DNA of 64,000 nucleotides from Flavobacteriales bacterium UBA5040 (GTDB lineage: Bacteria; Bacteroidota; Bacteroidia; Flavobacteriales; Weeksellaceae). The notes under the pieces are model-generated. The model saw nothing but the letters and a program-made list of their open reading frames with translations. It was not told where the DNA came from and made no database searches. A program made the position numbers and the translations under genes. The first letter of the stretch is position 1. Each line of letters begins with the position of its first letter. The DNA lies in assembly GCA_002415135.1 (NCBI GenBank), contig DIBY01000011.1, positions 1 through 64,000 on the forward strand, given 5' to 3'. Positions 33,159 through 41,855 of the stretch are shown here, piece by piece.

Positions 33159-33202
33159 GGATACTTCATGGATACTTCATGGATAGTTCATGAGGAGTTC
33201 AT
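33159..33202. repeat. Four tandem 11-bp repeats (GGATACTTCAT)
   Basis: Perfect units GGATACTTCAT at 33159-33169 and 33170-33180, then GGATAGTTCAT (33181-33191) and GAGGAGTTCAT (33192-33202). The 11-base period places the copies roughly one helical turn apart, as for cooperative protein binding. Directly downstream of the 32-bp repeats. Confidence 0.65.
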
Positions 33203-33255
33203 GAGAATGTTTCTGTAAAAAATGCAAAAAAAACTGTATTTTGAGTACGTGTAAA

Positions 33256-33453
33256 ATGGGGTCACTAGTTAAAGTGAATGATTGGTTAACAAAAAATCGA
33301 TCGGAATTTGCTCCTGTTATACTTTGGGAATTGTGCTGTAAAATTTATGAAGAAAAATGCTTCTGCGCGGATGCTTCAATTATTCATTCAGAAAGTGATT
33401 TACTTTCATCCCTTCTTCATTGTTTACAGACGCTCTGTCTTACGAAGGGTTGA
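33256..33453 (+). CDS. Possible small protein, 65 aa
   Basis: A short frame (MGSLVKVNDWLTKNRSEFAP and onward) with five Cys residues in its second half. It lies between the repeat arrays and a bidirectional-looking terminator hairpin. An overlapping frame of similar length exists, there is no known homologue, and coding status is uncertain. Confidence 0.28.
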   Translation: MGSLVKVNDWLTKNRSEFAPVILWELCCKIYEEKCFCADASIIHSESDLLSSLLHCLQTLCLTKG

Positions 33454-33458
33454 AAAGA

Positions 33459-33484
33459 GAATGCCACCCTTTTCGGTGGCATTC
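33459..33484. terminator. Strong hairpin terminator downstream of the M49 peptidase
   Basis: Ten-bp stem GAATGCCACC (33459-33468) and GGTGGCATTC (33475-33484) with loop CTTTTC. On the minus strand it is followed by TCTTTTC, fitting termination of the peptidase gene that ends at 33490. Confidence 0.8.
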
Positions 33485-33489
33485 TGCTG

Positions 33490-35529
33490 TTAGTTATTAT
33501 CAGGTAAAAAACTGTAGTCCTTCGCGTATTGCAGCATCTGTTCCGCAAAAGTTTTAGGATATTTCAAGACATAGTCCGTCGCTTTGCCATTGCTACCGAT
33601 CACTGGCGTGATATCAGGATTAACAAATCCACGGTAAGGGGCTTCGTCATACTTTGCATTTCGGGCCAAGACTTCTTTGTGAATGGCCTGATCTACTTTA
33701 ACTCCATAATTCTCCACCAGGTTTTTGGCGGCATTATAATCACCCTCGGATTTGATGCGCTGTGTTTCGCGTAAGAGTTGCCCAAACAGATCATGCAATT
33801 TACTGTAATCAGTAATGTTGAAATAAGTTTTTCCATTGCGTACTACTTTTTCGATAACATTGTCCTTTTTGCCTTTCTCAAAAACCCACGCACTGACCCA
33901 TTGGCGGTTTCGCATGTGTGATTCCTCGATCTCGGCACCTGGGTCCAGACGCACCAGTTGCATCATCAGTCCGTTTCGGATATAATTATCATACGCCGCC
34001 ATCCCCAATTCTTTCCAGTTGTCTGTTAAACCTAATTCCTGCAGCTTGGGATCGTAAAGGAAATAAAGTCCTACCAGATCTGCGCGTCCTTCTTCCATCG
34101 TCGAGGCATAACTTTTTAAAGTTTCTTTCGGCGTGCCTACACCAGGATTGATCTGGCCCGAAGCGTGACCCACCACTTCATGAAGCGCAGTGTGAAGCTT
34201 ACTTGATAATTCACCATATTTTTCGGCCAGGCGAAGTTCTTCCTCATCGTTAACGAATTCTTTTAAACGACCTGAGCCTCCCGCCTGATTGTAGGCGTCG
34301 ATGATATTGCCCAACGAAATTGATTTTGACCCGTGTTCCGCCCGGATCCAGTCTGCATTCGGAAGATTAACTCCAATAGGCGTACTCGGTGAGGAGTCTC
34401 CAGATTCTGAGGCGACGATTACGGTTTTATAACTGACGCCCACCACATTCTTTTTCTTATGTTGCGGCAGTAGCGGCGTATGATCTTCAAACCACTGAGC
34501 TTCTTTGGAAAGGACCTCCATCTTTCGTGACATATCAAAATCTTTGATCTGAACTACACTCTCATAGGAACCTTTATGACCTAAAGGATCGCTGTAAACT
34601 TCGATAAAACCGTTATTGTAATCAATATTGCCATCAGTTGCTCCGACCCACGCGATATTATAATCATCCCACGCTTTTAGATCACCGGTTTTATAATATT
34701 TGATCAACAGCGCTAAAGCATTCGCTTGTTTCTGATTCTCCGTAACTGCTTTGGCTTTTTCTAACCAATAGGTGATCTTGTCAATGGCCGCACCGTACAT
34801 GCCACCGCTTTTCCAAACTTTTTCAATCAGTTTTCCGTTTTCTTTAACCAATTTAGAATTTAAACCAGTAGAGAGCGGACGATTAGTATCCGGACTTTTC
34901 ATATTGGCATAAAATTGTTCAGCTTCGTCAGAAGTGACGCCGTCTCCGTAAAAATTAACAGCAGAACCACGAAGTAATCCTTTGCTCAAATCAAGATTCA
35001 CCTTTTTGGAATCTGTCGTATTAAAAATAATATCAGCGACCTGCGAATCGAGTTTGGTACCAGTCGTTTTTAAGAGTTGTTCAAAGTATGTTTTTGAAAA
35101 AGTAGGTTTGATCTTTTCGTTGGAGTAGTGGTGATGAATACCGTTGGAGAACCAAATCCGCTTAAGATAGATCTCGAAATTTTTCCAGTCTGCAGTGTTC
35201 TTATTACCCGTATAATTCTGGTAGATATTTTCCAGTGCACGGCGAATTTTCAGGTTGTGTTGGTAATTCTGATCATAGCTAATATCCCGGCCTGCGTAAC
35301 CCGCCTGGCTGAGGTAATAGACATACTCTTTTTCTTTTAAAGTTAAATCGGCCCAGCCAGGTACTTGGTACTTCAGTACTTCAATGTCAGCAAAACGATC
35401 GATACTGTTTCCATTGTTTTGGGCAACTTGTTCTTGGGGAGTCGACTCAGACTCCTTTTTTTGCTGCACCGCACAGGATAATAATAGTACGGAAGCGAGC
35501 GCAAGAAGCGTTATTTTGGATTTTTTCAT
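33490..35529 (-). CDS. Dipeptidyl peptidase III family zinc peptidase (M49)
   Basis: A 679-residue lipoprotein-like peptidase. The signal ends in the lipobox LLSCA (Cys19). The zinc site is the M49 variant HEVVGH (about 449-454) with the second motif EEGRADLVGLYF near 478-489, where the first Glu of EEGRAD is the third ligand. DPP III removes dipeptides from the N-termini of oligopeptides. Some databases mislabel this Bacteroidota family as dihydrofolate reductase. Length matches the family. It is a single-gene unit with its own promoter-like box and terminator. Confidence 0.92.
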   Translation of the reverse strand: MKKSKITLLALASVLLLSCAVQQKKESESTPQEQVAQNNGNSIDRFADIEVLKYQVPGWADLTLKEKEYVYYLSQAGYAGRDISYDQNYQHNLKIRRALENIYQNYTGNKNTADWKNFEIYLKRIWFSNGIHHHYSNEKIKPTFSKTYFEQLLKTTGTKLDSQVADIIFNTTDSKKVNLDLSKGLLRGSAVNFYGDGVTSDEAEQFYANMKSPDTNRPLSTGLNSKLVKENGKLIEKVWKSGGMYGAAIDKITYWLEKAKAVTENQKQANALALLIKYYKTGDLKAWDDYNIAWVGATDGNIDYNNGFIEVYSDPLGHKGSYESVVQIKDFDMSRKMEVLSKEAQWFEDHTPLLPQHKKKNVVGVSYKTVIVASESGDSSPSTPIGVNLPNADWIRAEHGSKSISLGNIIDAYNQAGGSGRLKEFVNDEEELRLAEKYGELSSKLHTALHEVVGHASGQINPGVGTPKETLKSYASTMEEGRADLVGLYFLYDPKLQELGLTDNWKELGMAAYDNYIRNGLMMQLVRLDPGAEIEESHMRNRQWVSAWVFEKGKKDNVIEKVVRNGKTYFNITDYSKLHDLFGQLLRETQRIKSEGDYNAAKNLVENYGVKVDQAIHKEVLARNAKYDEAPYRGFVNPDITPVIGSNGKATDYVLKYPKTFAEQMLQYAKDYSFLPDNN

Positions 35530-35543
35530 AATCTTTCTTTACA

Positions 35544-35551
35544 CAAATATA
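35544..35551 (-). promoter_or_regulatory. Bacteroidota -7 box (TATATTTG) of the M49 peptidase
   Basis: The minus strand reads TATATTTG, matching TAnnTTTG, 15-22 bases before the ATG at 35529. No TTTG -33 box at the ideal distance. Supported by position only. Confidence 0.42.
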
Positions 35552-35942
35552 TTTATTTTAAAATCAATGAAAAACTGATCTTCAAGATTTGAGATCCTTT
35601 AACTGCTTCTAGATTGACGAGAGATTTTCCATCGGAGATCAATTCTCCAAATACAATTCTCTTAAACTTGCAGTTTTTGGCTTTAAGAAAAATAAAGATT
35701 TGAATCCAAAACTTATCTGCTTTGAAATTTCACCAATTCCCTTCGTATGAAGTCAGTATAAACTCTAAAGAGAACCCTACAATCTTAACACAAATCTCAT
35801 CTTAGATGGAGATAAAAAATAGAAATCGCTGAAACAAAAAGTAAGAAATTTAAAATTCAATTGTTATGCTTTATTCTCAAATTTCTACCTTTACTTTTAC
35901 AGTTATTACATATTGCTTCTTTACCAACTTTAAAATCACCTT
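35552..35942. other. Intergenic region without recognisable gene
   Basis: Divergent intergenic space between the M49 peptidase and the AI-2E-family permease. AT-rich, with stops in every frame; no repeat, hairpin or small gene I can support. A stretch with TACCTTTAC near 35887 could be a weak -7 element for the permease. Confidence 0.4.
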
Positions 35943-36974
35943 ATGGATCAAAATTCTGACTACCAGAAAAGTTTTAAAAATAAAGTCTGGATCGCGGCGG
36001 GAATTCTGCTTTTAATAATTTTAATCGCCTATTTATTTGCCACGCTTCTAAACTTATTGCTTCTGGTTCTGGCTGGTGCGTTGATGGCTATTTATTTTCA
36101 TGGCTTTGCAGATGTGCTCAAACGGAAATTAAAAATAGGTTCACCATATGGCCTTATTCTTTCAGTGGTTTTTAATGTAGTGGTGATCGGACTTTTCTTT
36201 TGGTTTGTGGGCGATCGTTTAAATTCACAGTTGGATGAACTATCATCCAAACTTCCGCAAACAGTTGCAAATGCAAAACAGTGGCTGTCTGAAAAACCTC
36301 TTGGACAAAAAGTTCTTAATTATGCTACAAACACTCTGGATTCAGGTAAAACTGGTGCTGTTATTAAAACCTTTTTCTCTTCTACGTTTGGAATATTAAG
36401 CGATCTTTATATTGTGATTTTATTGGGTATGTTTTTTACAGCCAGTCCTGCAATTTACCGAAAAGGAGTGATTCATCTGATATCGACTAAGGGGAAAGCC
36501 ACTGCCGAAAAGTTGTGGAACGAAATCCATCACGTACTGAAAAACTGGTTAAAAGGTCAAATTTTCGGTTTCTTTTTCATCGCGATCCTGACCGGATTAG
36601 GTCTTTGGCTGCTGGGAATGCCGTTGGTTTTGGCATTAGCATTGGTGGCTGGATTACTTAATTTTATTCCGAATTTTGGACCTTTGATCGCGCTCATACC
36701 CGCCGCTTTACTGGGATTAATGCAAGGACCCAACACTGCTTTATTGGTAGTAGGACTGTTCACCTTGATTCAGATTATTCAAAGCACAGTAACTCAACCT
36801 TTGATTCAAAAGAAAATGGTCAGTGTTCCACCAGCCTTATTGGTTTTTGGACAGGTTGCGATGGGTGTTATTGCTGGCTTTTGGGGCGTTTTATTAGCAA
36901 CGCCGTTGGTAGCAATTGTGATGACTTTGGTTAATAGATTGTACGTGGAAAAACAAGAAGATCAATCTGACTAA
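35943..36974 (+). CDS. AI-2E family transporter (PerM/TqsA-like permease)
   Basis: A 343-residue integral membrane protein with about eight predicted helices: two near residues 15-50, one near 65-85, one near 150-165 and the rest between 205 and 335. The family signature is seen in the segment around ALVAGLLNFIPNFGPLIALI (about 235-254). Members export autoinducer-2 or act as sodium/proton antiporters; the substrate cannot be read from sequence. The central soluble stretch (85-150) is normal for the family. Monocistronic by spacing. Confidence 0.9.
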   Translation: MDQNSDYQKSFKNKVWIAAGILLLIILIAYLFATLLNLLLLVLAGALMAIYFHGFADVLKRKLKIGSPYGLILSVVFNVVVIGLFFWFVGDRLNSQLDELSSKLPQTVANAKQWLSEKPLGQKVLNYATNTLDSGKTGAVIKTFFSSTFGILSDLYIVILLGMFFTASPAIYRKGVIHLISTKGKATAEKLWNEIHHVLKNWLKGQIFGFFFIAILTGLGLWLLGMPLVLALALVAGLLNFIPNFGPLIALIPAALLGLMQGPNTALLVVGLFTLIQIIQSTVTQPLIQKKMVSVPPALLVFGQVAMGVIAGFWGVLLATPLVAIVMTLVNRLYVEKQEDQSD

Positions 36975-37241
36975 ATTGAAATTTGATGATCTTAAGAATT
37001 CATTATTATTAAAGCATAAACAGTTCGCAAGAAATCAATATCTTAAATGTTTAAACAAAATGTTGCGAGCTTTTATTGATACTACTCTTATCTACGTAAT
37101 GATGGCCAAAAAATCCTGATTTAAATTTGTAAAAATTTCTATTCATCTCTATTTCACGCTTCTTTTTTGAACTTTTGAAAGAAGTACATCAGACAATCTT
37201 TGTGACTTTTGTGGTCGCAGCACAATGAATATTAAACTAAT

Positions 37242-38225
37242 TTAAAAAGGCAGATCAATACTTTCCGGTTTCACAAAATCTTTCGAATACGGATTCTCCA
37301 GGAAACTTAAAAAAGGTTTTTGAAACTGTATAATATCTTCACTTTGAATTCCGTAAACTGACCAGTAATTGGTGAGCAATTGTGCAAAAACTTCATCATC
37401 CCAAAATCCAAACACAGGTCTATCGGCATTTGCGGTGATAGGTATTGCTTCTATTGTAATTCCATTCTCTGTGTTTTCAATTTTGTATTCTGGTTTATAC
37501 TGCAGAATATAATCGGAGTAATGAAATCGGGCGAACAACTCTTCAAATTGTATTGGATGCAAAACATGACCGTCCATTTTTTCTAGAATTTCTTTCTGCT
37601 TTTCGCCAATTATTCCATTATCCTGCAAACACGCAATCAGGCCAAAACCGTTGACACCAAATTGGAACAATAGATTAACGGTATCATCGCGATAACTAAA
37701 AATGTCAGCCGAATATTTTAAAGGGAATACAGCAATAGTCCAGGGTTTCTGGTCTACAAAAGAGATAGGCTCGACAATCGATTGCAGCATTAAATGCAAA
37801 TTTCCAAAACGTTCCCGTAAGGTAGCCGACAAGTCAAAAGGTTCTCTTAATCGCATCATGCGTGCGCTTTCGTAGCGCATTTCGTAATACAACATTCCAT
37901 AAACCATGCGACCGGTCCAGAGAAAAAGCTCCTCTTCATCGAGAGTCTTTATTCCGTCGTAGCCATTTTGATAGGCAGCCTGAACCTTTTCTTCTAACGC
38001 CTCGAATGCTTTTTTTACGCGTGGTGAACATGGCAATTGAAGATCTGCATAAGTGTAGGACTTCGATTTATCCATCATTTCAATTCGGTCGGTGCCAAAT
38101 TTAAAATGATCCATCAACCACAGCGGATAAACAGTCATTTTTTCGGTGGTTAAATCACCGGTTAAAAAGCAAAATTGATCGTCGAATATTAAATCCTGAA
38201 ACGGATTATAAAGCGCTACTGACAT
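37242..38225 (-). CDS. Hypothetical protein, 327 aa
   Basis: A soluble 327-residue protein. The open frame begins at 38270, but the first 15 codons are non-coding-like; the ATG at 38225 (MSVALYNPFQDLIF) gives a sensible N-terminus. The start FDDQFCFLTGDLTTEKMTVYPLW (given here in part: DDQFCFLTGDLTTEK) recalls short zinc-binding or HNH-like openings in Flavobacteriia hypothetical proteins, but only one Cys is present. No known function. It stands alone between the AI-2E permease and the DUF2147 gene. Confidence 0.7.
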   Translation of the reverse strand: MSVALYNPFQDLIFDDQFCFLTGDLTTEKMTVYPLWLMDHFKFGTDRIEMMDKSKSYTYADLQLPCSPRVKKAFEALEEKVQAAYQNGYDGIKTLDEEELFLWTGRMVYGMLYYEMRYESARMMRLREPFDLSATLRERFGNLHLMLQSIVEPISFVDQKPWTIAVFPLKYSADIFSYRDDTVNLLFQFGVNGFGLIACLQDNGIIGEKQKEILEKMDGHVLHPIQFEELFARFHYSDYILQYKPEYKIENTENGITIEAIPITANADRPVFGFWDDEVFAQLLTNYWSVYGIQSEDIIQFQKPFLSFLENPYSKDFVKPESIDLPF

Positions 38226-38387
38226 AAATAAATTGAAAATTAAGTGTAAACTTTTTGCAAAGATAACCATTAACTCCCGCTTCGTTTATAGGAATAGCAC
38301 AGAAATAAAGTTTGAAATAAAAAAATCAAGGAATTGTTGAACAGACTAATTTTGAAACGTAAACTTTAATCACAAAAAGAATTTGCG

Positions 38388-38828
38388 TTAGTATCTTTCG
38401 AAATGCAGCGTTTTACCGATCCATTGCCATTTCCAATAGCCGCGAACAATCAATTCGCCATCTGCTCTTATTTCGGCGTACGAGTCCCAGGTTCTACCGC
38501 TGGAGGCATCATAAATTTTTCCGTTTTCCCATCTTTTGGTGGCAGAATTAAAGTGCAGACCGTCCAAAACTTCCATTCCAATTATTTTTCTATGTCTCAT
38601 CTTGGGATTAGGATTGCGGTGGTCAACACTGGCGTGCATGGGTTTTCCACTTCCCAGTTTAATGTCGTACCAGATTACTTTGGCCTTAAATGTCCCACCT
38701 TCTTTATATACTTGAACTTTTACACTTTTATCGGTGGCCATCCAGTTTCCTAAAATATCATCCATTTTAGTTTGAGCGTTGACCGTTGAGCATAGTAATA
38801 AAAGAAAGAAGATTGAAGATTTGATCAT
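38388..38828 (-). CDS. DUF2147 domain secreted protein
   Basis: A 146-residue protein; the ATG at 38828 starts a clear signal peptide (MIKSSIFFLLLLCSTVNAQ) that the longer frame to 38885 would bury. The mature part is a DUF2147 domain: DDILGNWMATDKSVKVQVY near the N-terminus, KVIWYD, a central GMEVLDGLHF and the closing GYWKWQWIGKTLHFERY. DUF2147 proteins are secreted lipocalin-like beta-barrels of unknown ligand. Single-gene unit. Confidence 0.9.
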   Translation of the reverse strand: MIKSSIFFLLLLCSTVNAQTKMDDILGNWMATDKSVKVQVYKEGGTFKAKVIWYDIKLGSGKPMHASVDHRNPNPKMRHRKIIGMEVLDGLHFNSATKRWENGKIYDASSGRTWDSYAEIRADGELIVRGYWKWQWIGKTLHFERY

Positions 38829-39286
38829 TGTGATTTTAAGTTTTAAAAGTAATAACGAAGGACATAGTTGTTTTATGATTTTCAAAAAGAATACGATTAT
38901 TATTTTAATTTAATTTTAAAAATAATACTCTTTTTTGAGAAAGTAGTGGCTGAAATAGCACCTATCCATTATCGAGCCATTTCTTCGTCGGCAAAAATCG
39001 CATTATTTTTGATATTTCCAAAGAGGATATTTTAATTTTTACATCAATTTTATTTTTAATCAGCCGCCGCTAAACTTTAGAGAGGGAGTGAAGACCAATA
39101 TTCCGGACGTAAAGACCTGAATTTATTCGTACCGATATGAAGTAAATGTTTGATTATATGATTTTAAACTCATAAGCTTTGCTCAATTCACGAATAGATT
39201 TCTTGTAGTAATTTTCTCAATTTTCAACGAAGTGTTCAATTTTTTTTTGCACTCATCTTATTAAAAAATGAATAAATTAAAATTTA
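38829..39286. other. Intergenic region without recognisable gene
   Basis: About 460 AT-rich bases between DUF2147 and the operator/promoter of the isochorismatase-like gene. Stops occur in all frames and no RNA gene or repeat is visible. The only structured part is the palindrome just beyond its end. Confidence 0.45.
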
Positions 39287-39300
39287 TTGAACTAGTTCAA
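39287..39300. promoter_or_regulatory. Crp/Fnr-type palindrome TTGAA-CTAG-TTCAA
   Basis: A perfect 14-base palindrome with half-site spacing of the Crp/Fnr family (TTGAn-N4-nTCAA). It lies 23 bases upstream of the -7 box TAAATTTG, an activator-like position, and about 120 bases before the operon that encodes a Crp/Fnr regulator. Autoregulation is the simplest reading. Confidence 0.6.
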
Positions 39301-39323
39301 CATGTTCTTTTTCGTCGCCGACC

Positions 39324-39331
39324 TAAATTTG
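39324..39331 (+). promoter_or_regulatory. Bacteroidota -7 box (TAAATTTG) of the isochorismatase-Crp operon
   Basis: Full match to TAnnTTTG, 92 bases before the ATG at 39423. It lacks a clear -33 box but has the Crp-type palindrome upstream, consistent with an activated promoter. Confidence 0.5.
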
Positions 39332-39422
39332 CATCATCATAATAGATCAAGAAAGATTCGGCGCAAATTAGAAAGTATTTCAGCTACATTTAAAACAACC
39401 TCCATAATATAAACAAAAATTG

Positions 39423-39998
39423 ATGAAACAAGAAATTGACAACAAAACGGCCTTTCTGATTATCGATATTCAAACTGACTATTTCCCAGGCGGAACCATG
39501 GAATTGTCAGCGCCCAATGAAGCGGCAGAAAAAGCAGGTAAAGTGGTTTCCTTTTTTAGAAAAAACGAAATGCCGGGTATTCACATTCAACATATCGGCG
39601 TTCAGGAAGGAGCGACTTTCTTTTCACCGGAGAACAAAGGTGCAGCTATTCATCAAAGTGTAGCTTCCTTGGAAACAGAAAAGGTGATCGTCAAAAATTT
39701 CCCGAATAGTTTTAGAGAAACTGAATTATTAGACTATTTAAATGAGAAATCTATTTCAAATTTAGTAATTTGCGGCATGATGACCGACGTTTGTGTAAGT
39801 TCAACGACAAGAGCTTCTATGGATTTTGGTTTTCACAATACAATCATCACAGATGCAGTGACCACGAGAGATCGGGAGCTGAATGGCAAAGTAATTCCAG
39901 CTGAACAGATCACCGAATCTTTTTTGGCGGGTCTGAATGCCTTGGGCGGATTGTATGCAGCACTTGAAACAAGTAAAAGCTACATCAAACAATACTGA
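39423..39998 (+). CDS. Isochorismatase-family cysteine hydrolase
   Basis: A 191-residue hydrolase. The catalytic triad is visible: Asp in FLIIDIQTDYFPGG near residue 16, Lys in VIVKNFPNSF near 90 and Cys in CGMMTDVCVSSTTRA near 123. Members hydrolyse isochorismate, nicotinamide, biuret or other amides, and the specific substrate is not evident. A TTG three bases upstream also opens the frame; ATG preferred. Six bases separate it from the Crp/Fnr regulator gene, so the two form an operon. Confidence 0.9.
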   Translation: MKQEIDNKTAFLIIDIQTDYFPGGTMELSAPNEAAEKAGKVVSFFRKNEMPGIHIQHIGVQEGATFFSPENKGAAIHQSVASLETEKVIVKNFPNSFRETELLDYLNEKSISNLVICGMMTDVCVSSTTRASMDFGFHNTIITDAVTTRDRELNGKVIPAEQITESFLAGLNALGGLYAALETSKSYIKQY

Positions 39999-40004
39999 AA
40001 CAAT

Positions 40005-40589
40005 ATGGGGTCGTTCCCTTCTTTTGAAAAAAACATTCTGAAATACGTTGATTTGTCGGAAGATGAGTTAGCCCAATTTATATCTTGTTACACGCTTGAA
40101 GCCGTAGAAAAGAACAGAGTTATTTTAAATGAAGGCGAAGTGTGCGAATTTGAAAGCTATGTGCTTGAAGGATGTTTTAAAGTTTTTTATCAGGATGAAA
40201 ACCTTAAAGAACATATTCTTTATTTTGCAATTGAAGATTGGTGGGTTTTAGATATCGGCAGTTTTGTTTCTAGGAAATTTTCGAAATTAAATATTCAGGC
40301 GTTGGAAGATTCTGTGATTTTAAGCATCGATCGCGCTACGAAAGAGCAATTGTATATCGATATTCCTAAAGTGGAAAAGCTCTTTCGAATTATGAATCAA
40401 AAGTCTTTATCCTCCATGCATCTAAGGATGATCAGCATGCTTCACAAAACGGCGGAGAGAAGGTATCTTGATTTTATGGAAAGATATCCAACCCTTAATC
40501 AGAGAATTGCGCAACATCAGATCGCTGCCTATTTAGGAATCTCTCACGAATTCCTGAGTAAAGTAAAAAAAAGACTCTTGCGCAATTAG
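40005..40589 (+). CDS. Crp/Fnr family transcriptional regulator
   Basis: A 194-residue regulator with an N-terminal cyclic-nucleotide-binding-like barrel (residues 20-120, including ILNEGEVCEFESYVLEGCFK) and a C-terminal helix-turn-helix (QHQIAAYLGISHEFLSKVKK, about 169-188). No Fnr-type N-terminal Cys cluster, so it is not an oxygen sensor of that kind. Short Bacteroidota Crp-like regulators usually have no proven ligand. Co-transcribed with the isochorismatase-like gene and probably binding the palindrome at 39287. Confidence 0.9.
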   Translation: MGSFPSFEKNILKYVDLSEDELAQFISCYTLEAVEKNRVILNEGEVCEFESYVLEGCFKVFYQDENLKEHILYFAIEDWWVLDIGSFVSRKFSKLNIQALEDSVILSIDRATKEQLYIDIPKVEKLFRIMNQKSLSSMHLRMISMLHKTAERRYLDFMERYPTLNQRIAQHQIAAYLGISHEFLSKVKKRLLRN

Positions 40590-40685
40590 CAATTAAATTT
40601 CCTACTTAAAAATTATTAAAGATTAAAAATACCGTTCACGAAAAAGGTGCAGTATAGCACTATGCCTTCAATTAAAATTTTCACA

Positions 40686-41186
40686 ATGATGATCATAAGA
40701 AAAAACATCATTATCTCCACTTTGCTCCTTTTTATGACCTGCATGGTTTCGGCGCAATATGTTCAGAAAGAAAACAGTCTGAATCAGGCCGGAGCGTTAA
40801 AGTTAGCAGAACAAGCCGGACTTGAAGCTCAAAAATTAGATAAAAAAGTATCGGTTGCTGTCCTTAATTCTTCTGGCGTGACCCTTTTATTTTTGAAAGC
40901 AGATAATGTAGGACCACACAATACAGAAGCTTCCCGAAGAAAAGCGTTCACTTCATTATCGACAAAAACGGCAAGCTATGAGCTGATGAAAAATGCAGCA
41001 GGTAACGAAAGTGCCCGAAACTTAAATACCCTTCCTGAGTTACTTTTATTAGGAGGCGGAACACCAATCTGGAAAGACGGTGAACTGGTAGGAAGCTTAG
41101 GCGTTTCCGGTGGCGGAAGCGGCGAAAATGATCACAACATCGCCTTGAAAGCCGTACAACAGTTAGGATTTAAAACAAGTAAATAA
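40686..41186 (+). CDS. Heme-binding/GlcG-HbpS family protein, secreted
   Basis: A 166-residue protein. From the ATG at 40686, a signal peptide (IIISTLLLFMTCMVSAQ) precedes the GlcG/HbpS (DUF336) domain: AGALKLAEQAGLEAQKLDKK, VAVLNSSGVTLLFLKADN and the C-terminal GELVGSLGVSGGGSGENDHN. The frame opens at 40647 with GTG, but that gives an unlikely N-terminus. HbpS relatives bind heme or degradation products and GlcG is of unknown role. It is 14 bases upstream of the 5-hydroxyisourate hydrolase gene. Confidence 0.88.
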   Translation: MMIIRKNIIISTLLLFMTCMVSAQYVQKENSLNQAGALKLAEQAGLEAQKLDKKVSVAVLNSSGVTLLFLKADNVGPHNTEASRRKAFTSLSTKTASYELMKNAAGNESARNLNTLPELLLLGGGTPIWKDGELVGSLGVSGGGSGENDHNIALKAVQQLGFKTSK

Positions 41187-41200
41187 ATAAAATAATTAAA

Positions 41201-41614
41201 ATGAAATCAAGAAATTTTTTAATCGTACTTATGCTTGCCTTTGCAAGTTTCAGCTTCGCCCAAGAAGCAAAATTTCAATTGTCAAGTCACATCTTAGATG
41301 TCACTAAAGGCGAACCCGCTCCCGGTGTTAAGATCGCTTTAGCAAAACAGGACAAAGCCGGAAACTGGATGGCTGTTGACGAAAAGATCACTGATAAAAA
41401 TGGTCGGATCACCGATTTTTTAAAGGAAACAAAAGGGGTTTCTAACGAAGGAATTTATAAGTTGACTTATTTTACAGCACCTTATTTTAAAAGTTTGAAC
41501 CAAAATTCTTTTTACCCTTTTATTGAGGTCGTGTTCGAGATCAAAGGTGAAAACCATTTCCACGTCCCAATTACCTTATCTGCCTACGGATATTCTACGT
41601 ACAGAGGGAATTAA
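41201..41614 (+). CDS. uraH: 5-hydroxyisourate hydrolase (transthyretin-like), periplasmic
   Basis: A 137-residue protein with a signal peptide (IVLMLAFASFSFAQ) and a transthyretin-like domain: LSSHILDVTKGEPAPGVKI with the N-terminal His, Arg in DKNGRITDF, the central His in NHFHVPIT and the C-terminal tetrapeptide YRGN in place of the canonical YRGS. HIU hydrolase converts 5-hydroxyisourate to OHCU in urate degradation. No other uricolytic gene is adjacent. The Ser-to-Asn change in the last residue of the motif deserves attention, since that residue lies at the active site. Confidence 0.85.
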   Translation: MKSRNFLIVLMLAFASFSFAQEAKFQLSSHILDVTKGEPAPGVKIALAKQDKAGNWMAVDEKITDKNGRITDFLKETKGVSNEGIYKLTYFTAPYFKSLNQNSFYPFIEVVFEIKGENHFHVPITLSAYGYSTYRGN

Positions 41615-41640
41615 TATTTTTAATAATAATCAATCAATTT

Positions 41641-41667
41641 CAAAACCCTGGTTATGCTGGGGTTTTG
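41641..41667 (+). terminator. Intrinsic terminator after uraH
   Basis: Stem CAAAACCC (41641-41648) and GGGTTTTG (41660-41667) with an 11-base loop, followed by TTATTCTC. Moderate T tract. Confidence 0.6.
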
Positions 41668-41784
41668 TTATTCTCAAATTTAAAAAAGCGGTTTTGATTT
41701 ACAGATAGATCATGAGATTTTTCTGTCTATGATGATTATTTTAAATGAACATCGCTCTGATAATAATGGTTCGCTGATGTTCCC

Positions 41785-41792
41785 TATTTTTG
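41785..41792 (+). promoter_or_regulatory. Bacteroidota -7 box (TATTTTTG) for membrane-protein pair
   Basis: Full match to TAnnTTTG, 64 bases before the ATG at 41856. No good -33 box. Confidence 0.38.
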
Positions 41793-41855
41793 CACGCTGA
41801 AAAAACACTCAGCAGACACTCCTAATTATACCTTCCCAGGAAAGAATTTTACTTC

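Noticed and set aside
32989..33202. CRISPR array
   Set aside because: Repeats are degenerate, the spacing is irregular at first, intervening sequence is not unique spacer-like, and no cas genes are present.
33308..33493. Alternative plus-strand frame of 61 codons
   Set aside because: It overlaps the terminator hairpin and runs into the end of the M49 gene; Cys- and Phe-rich composition is typical of a shadow frame.
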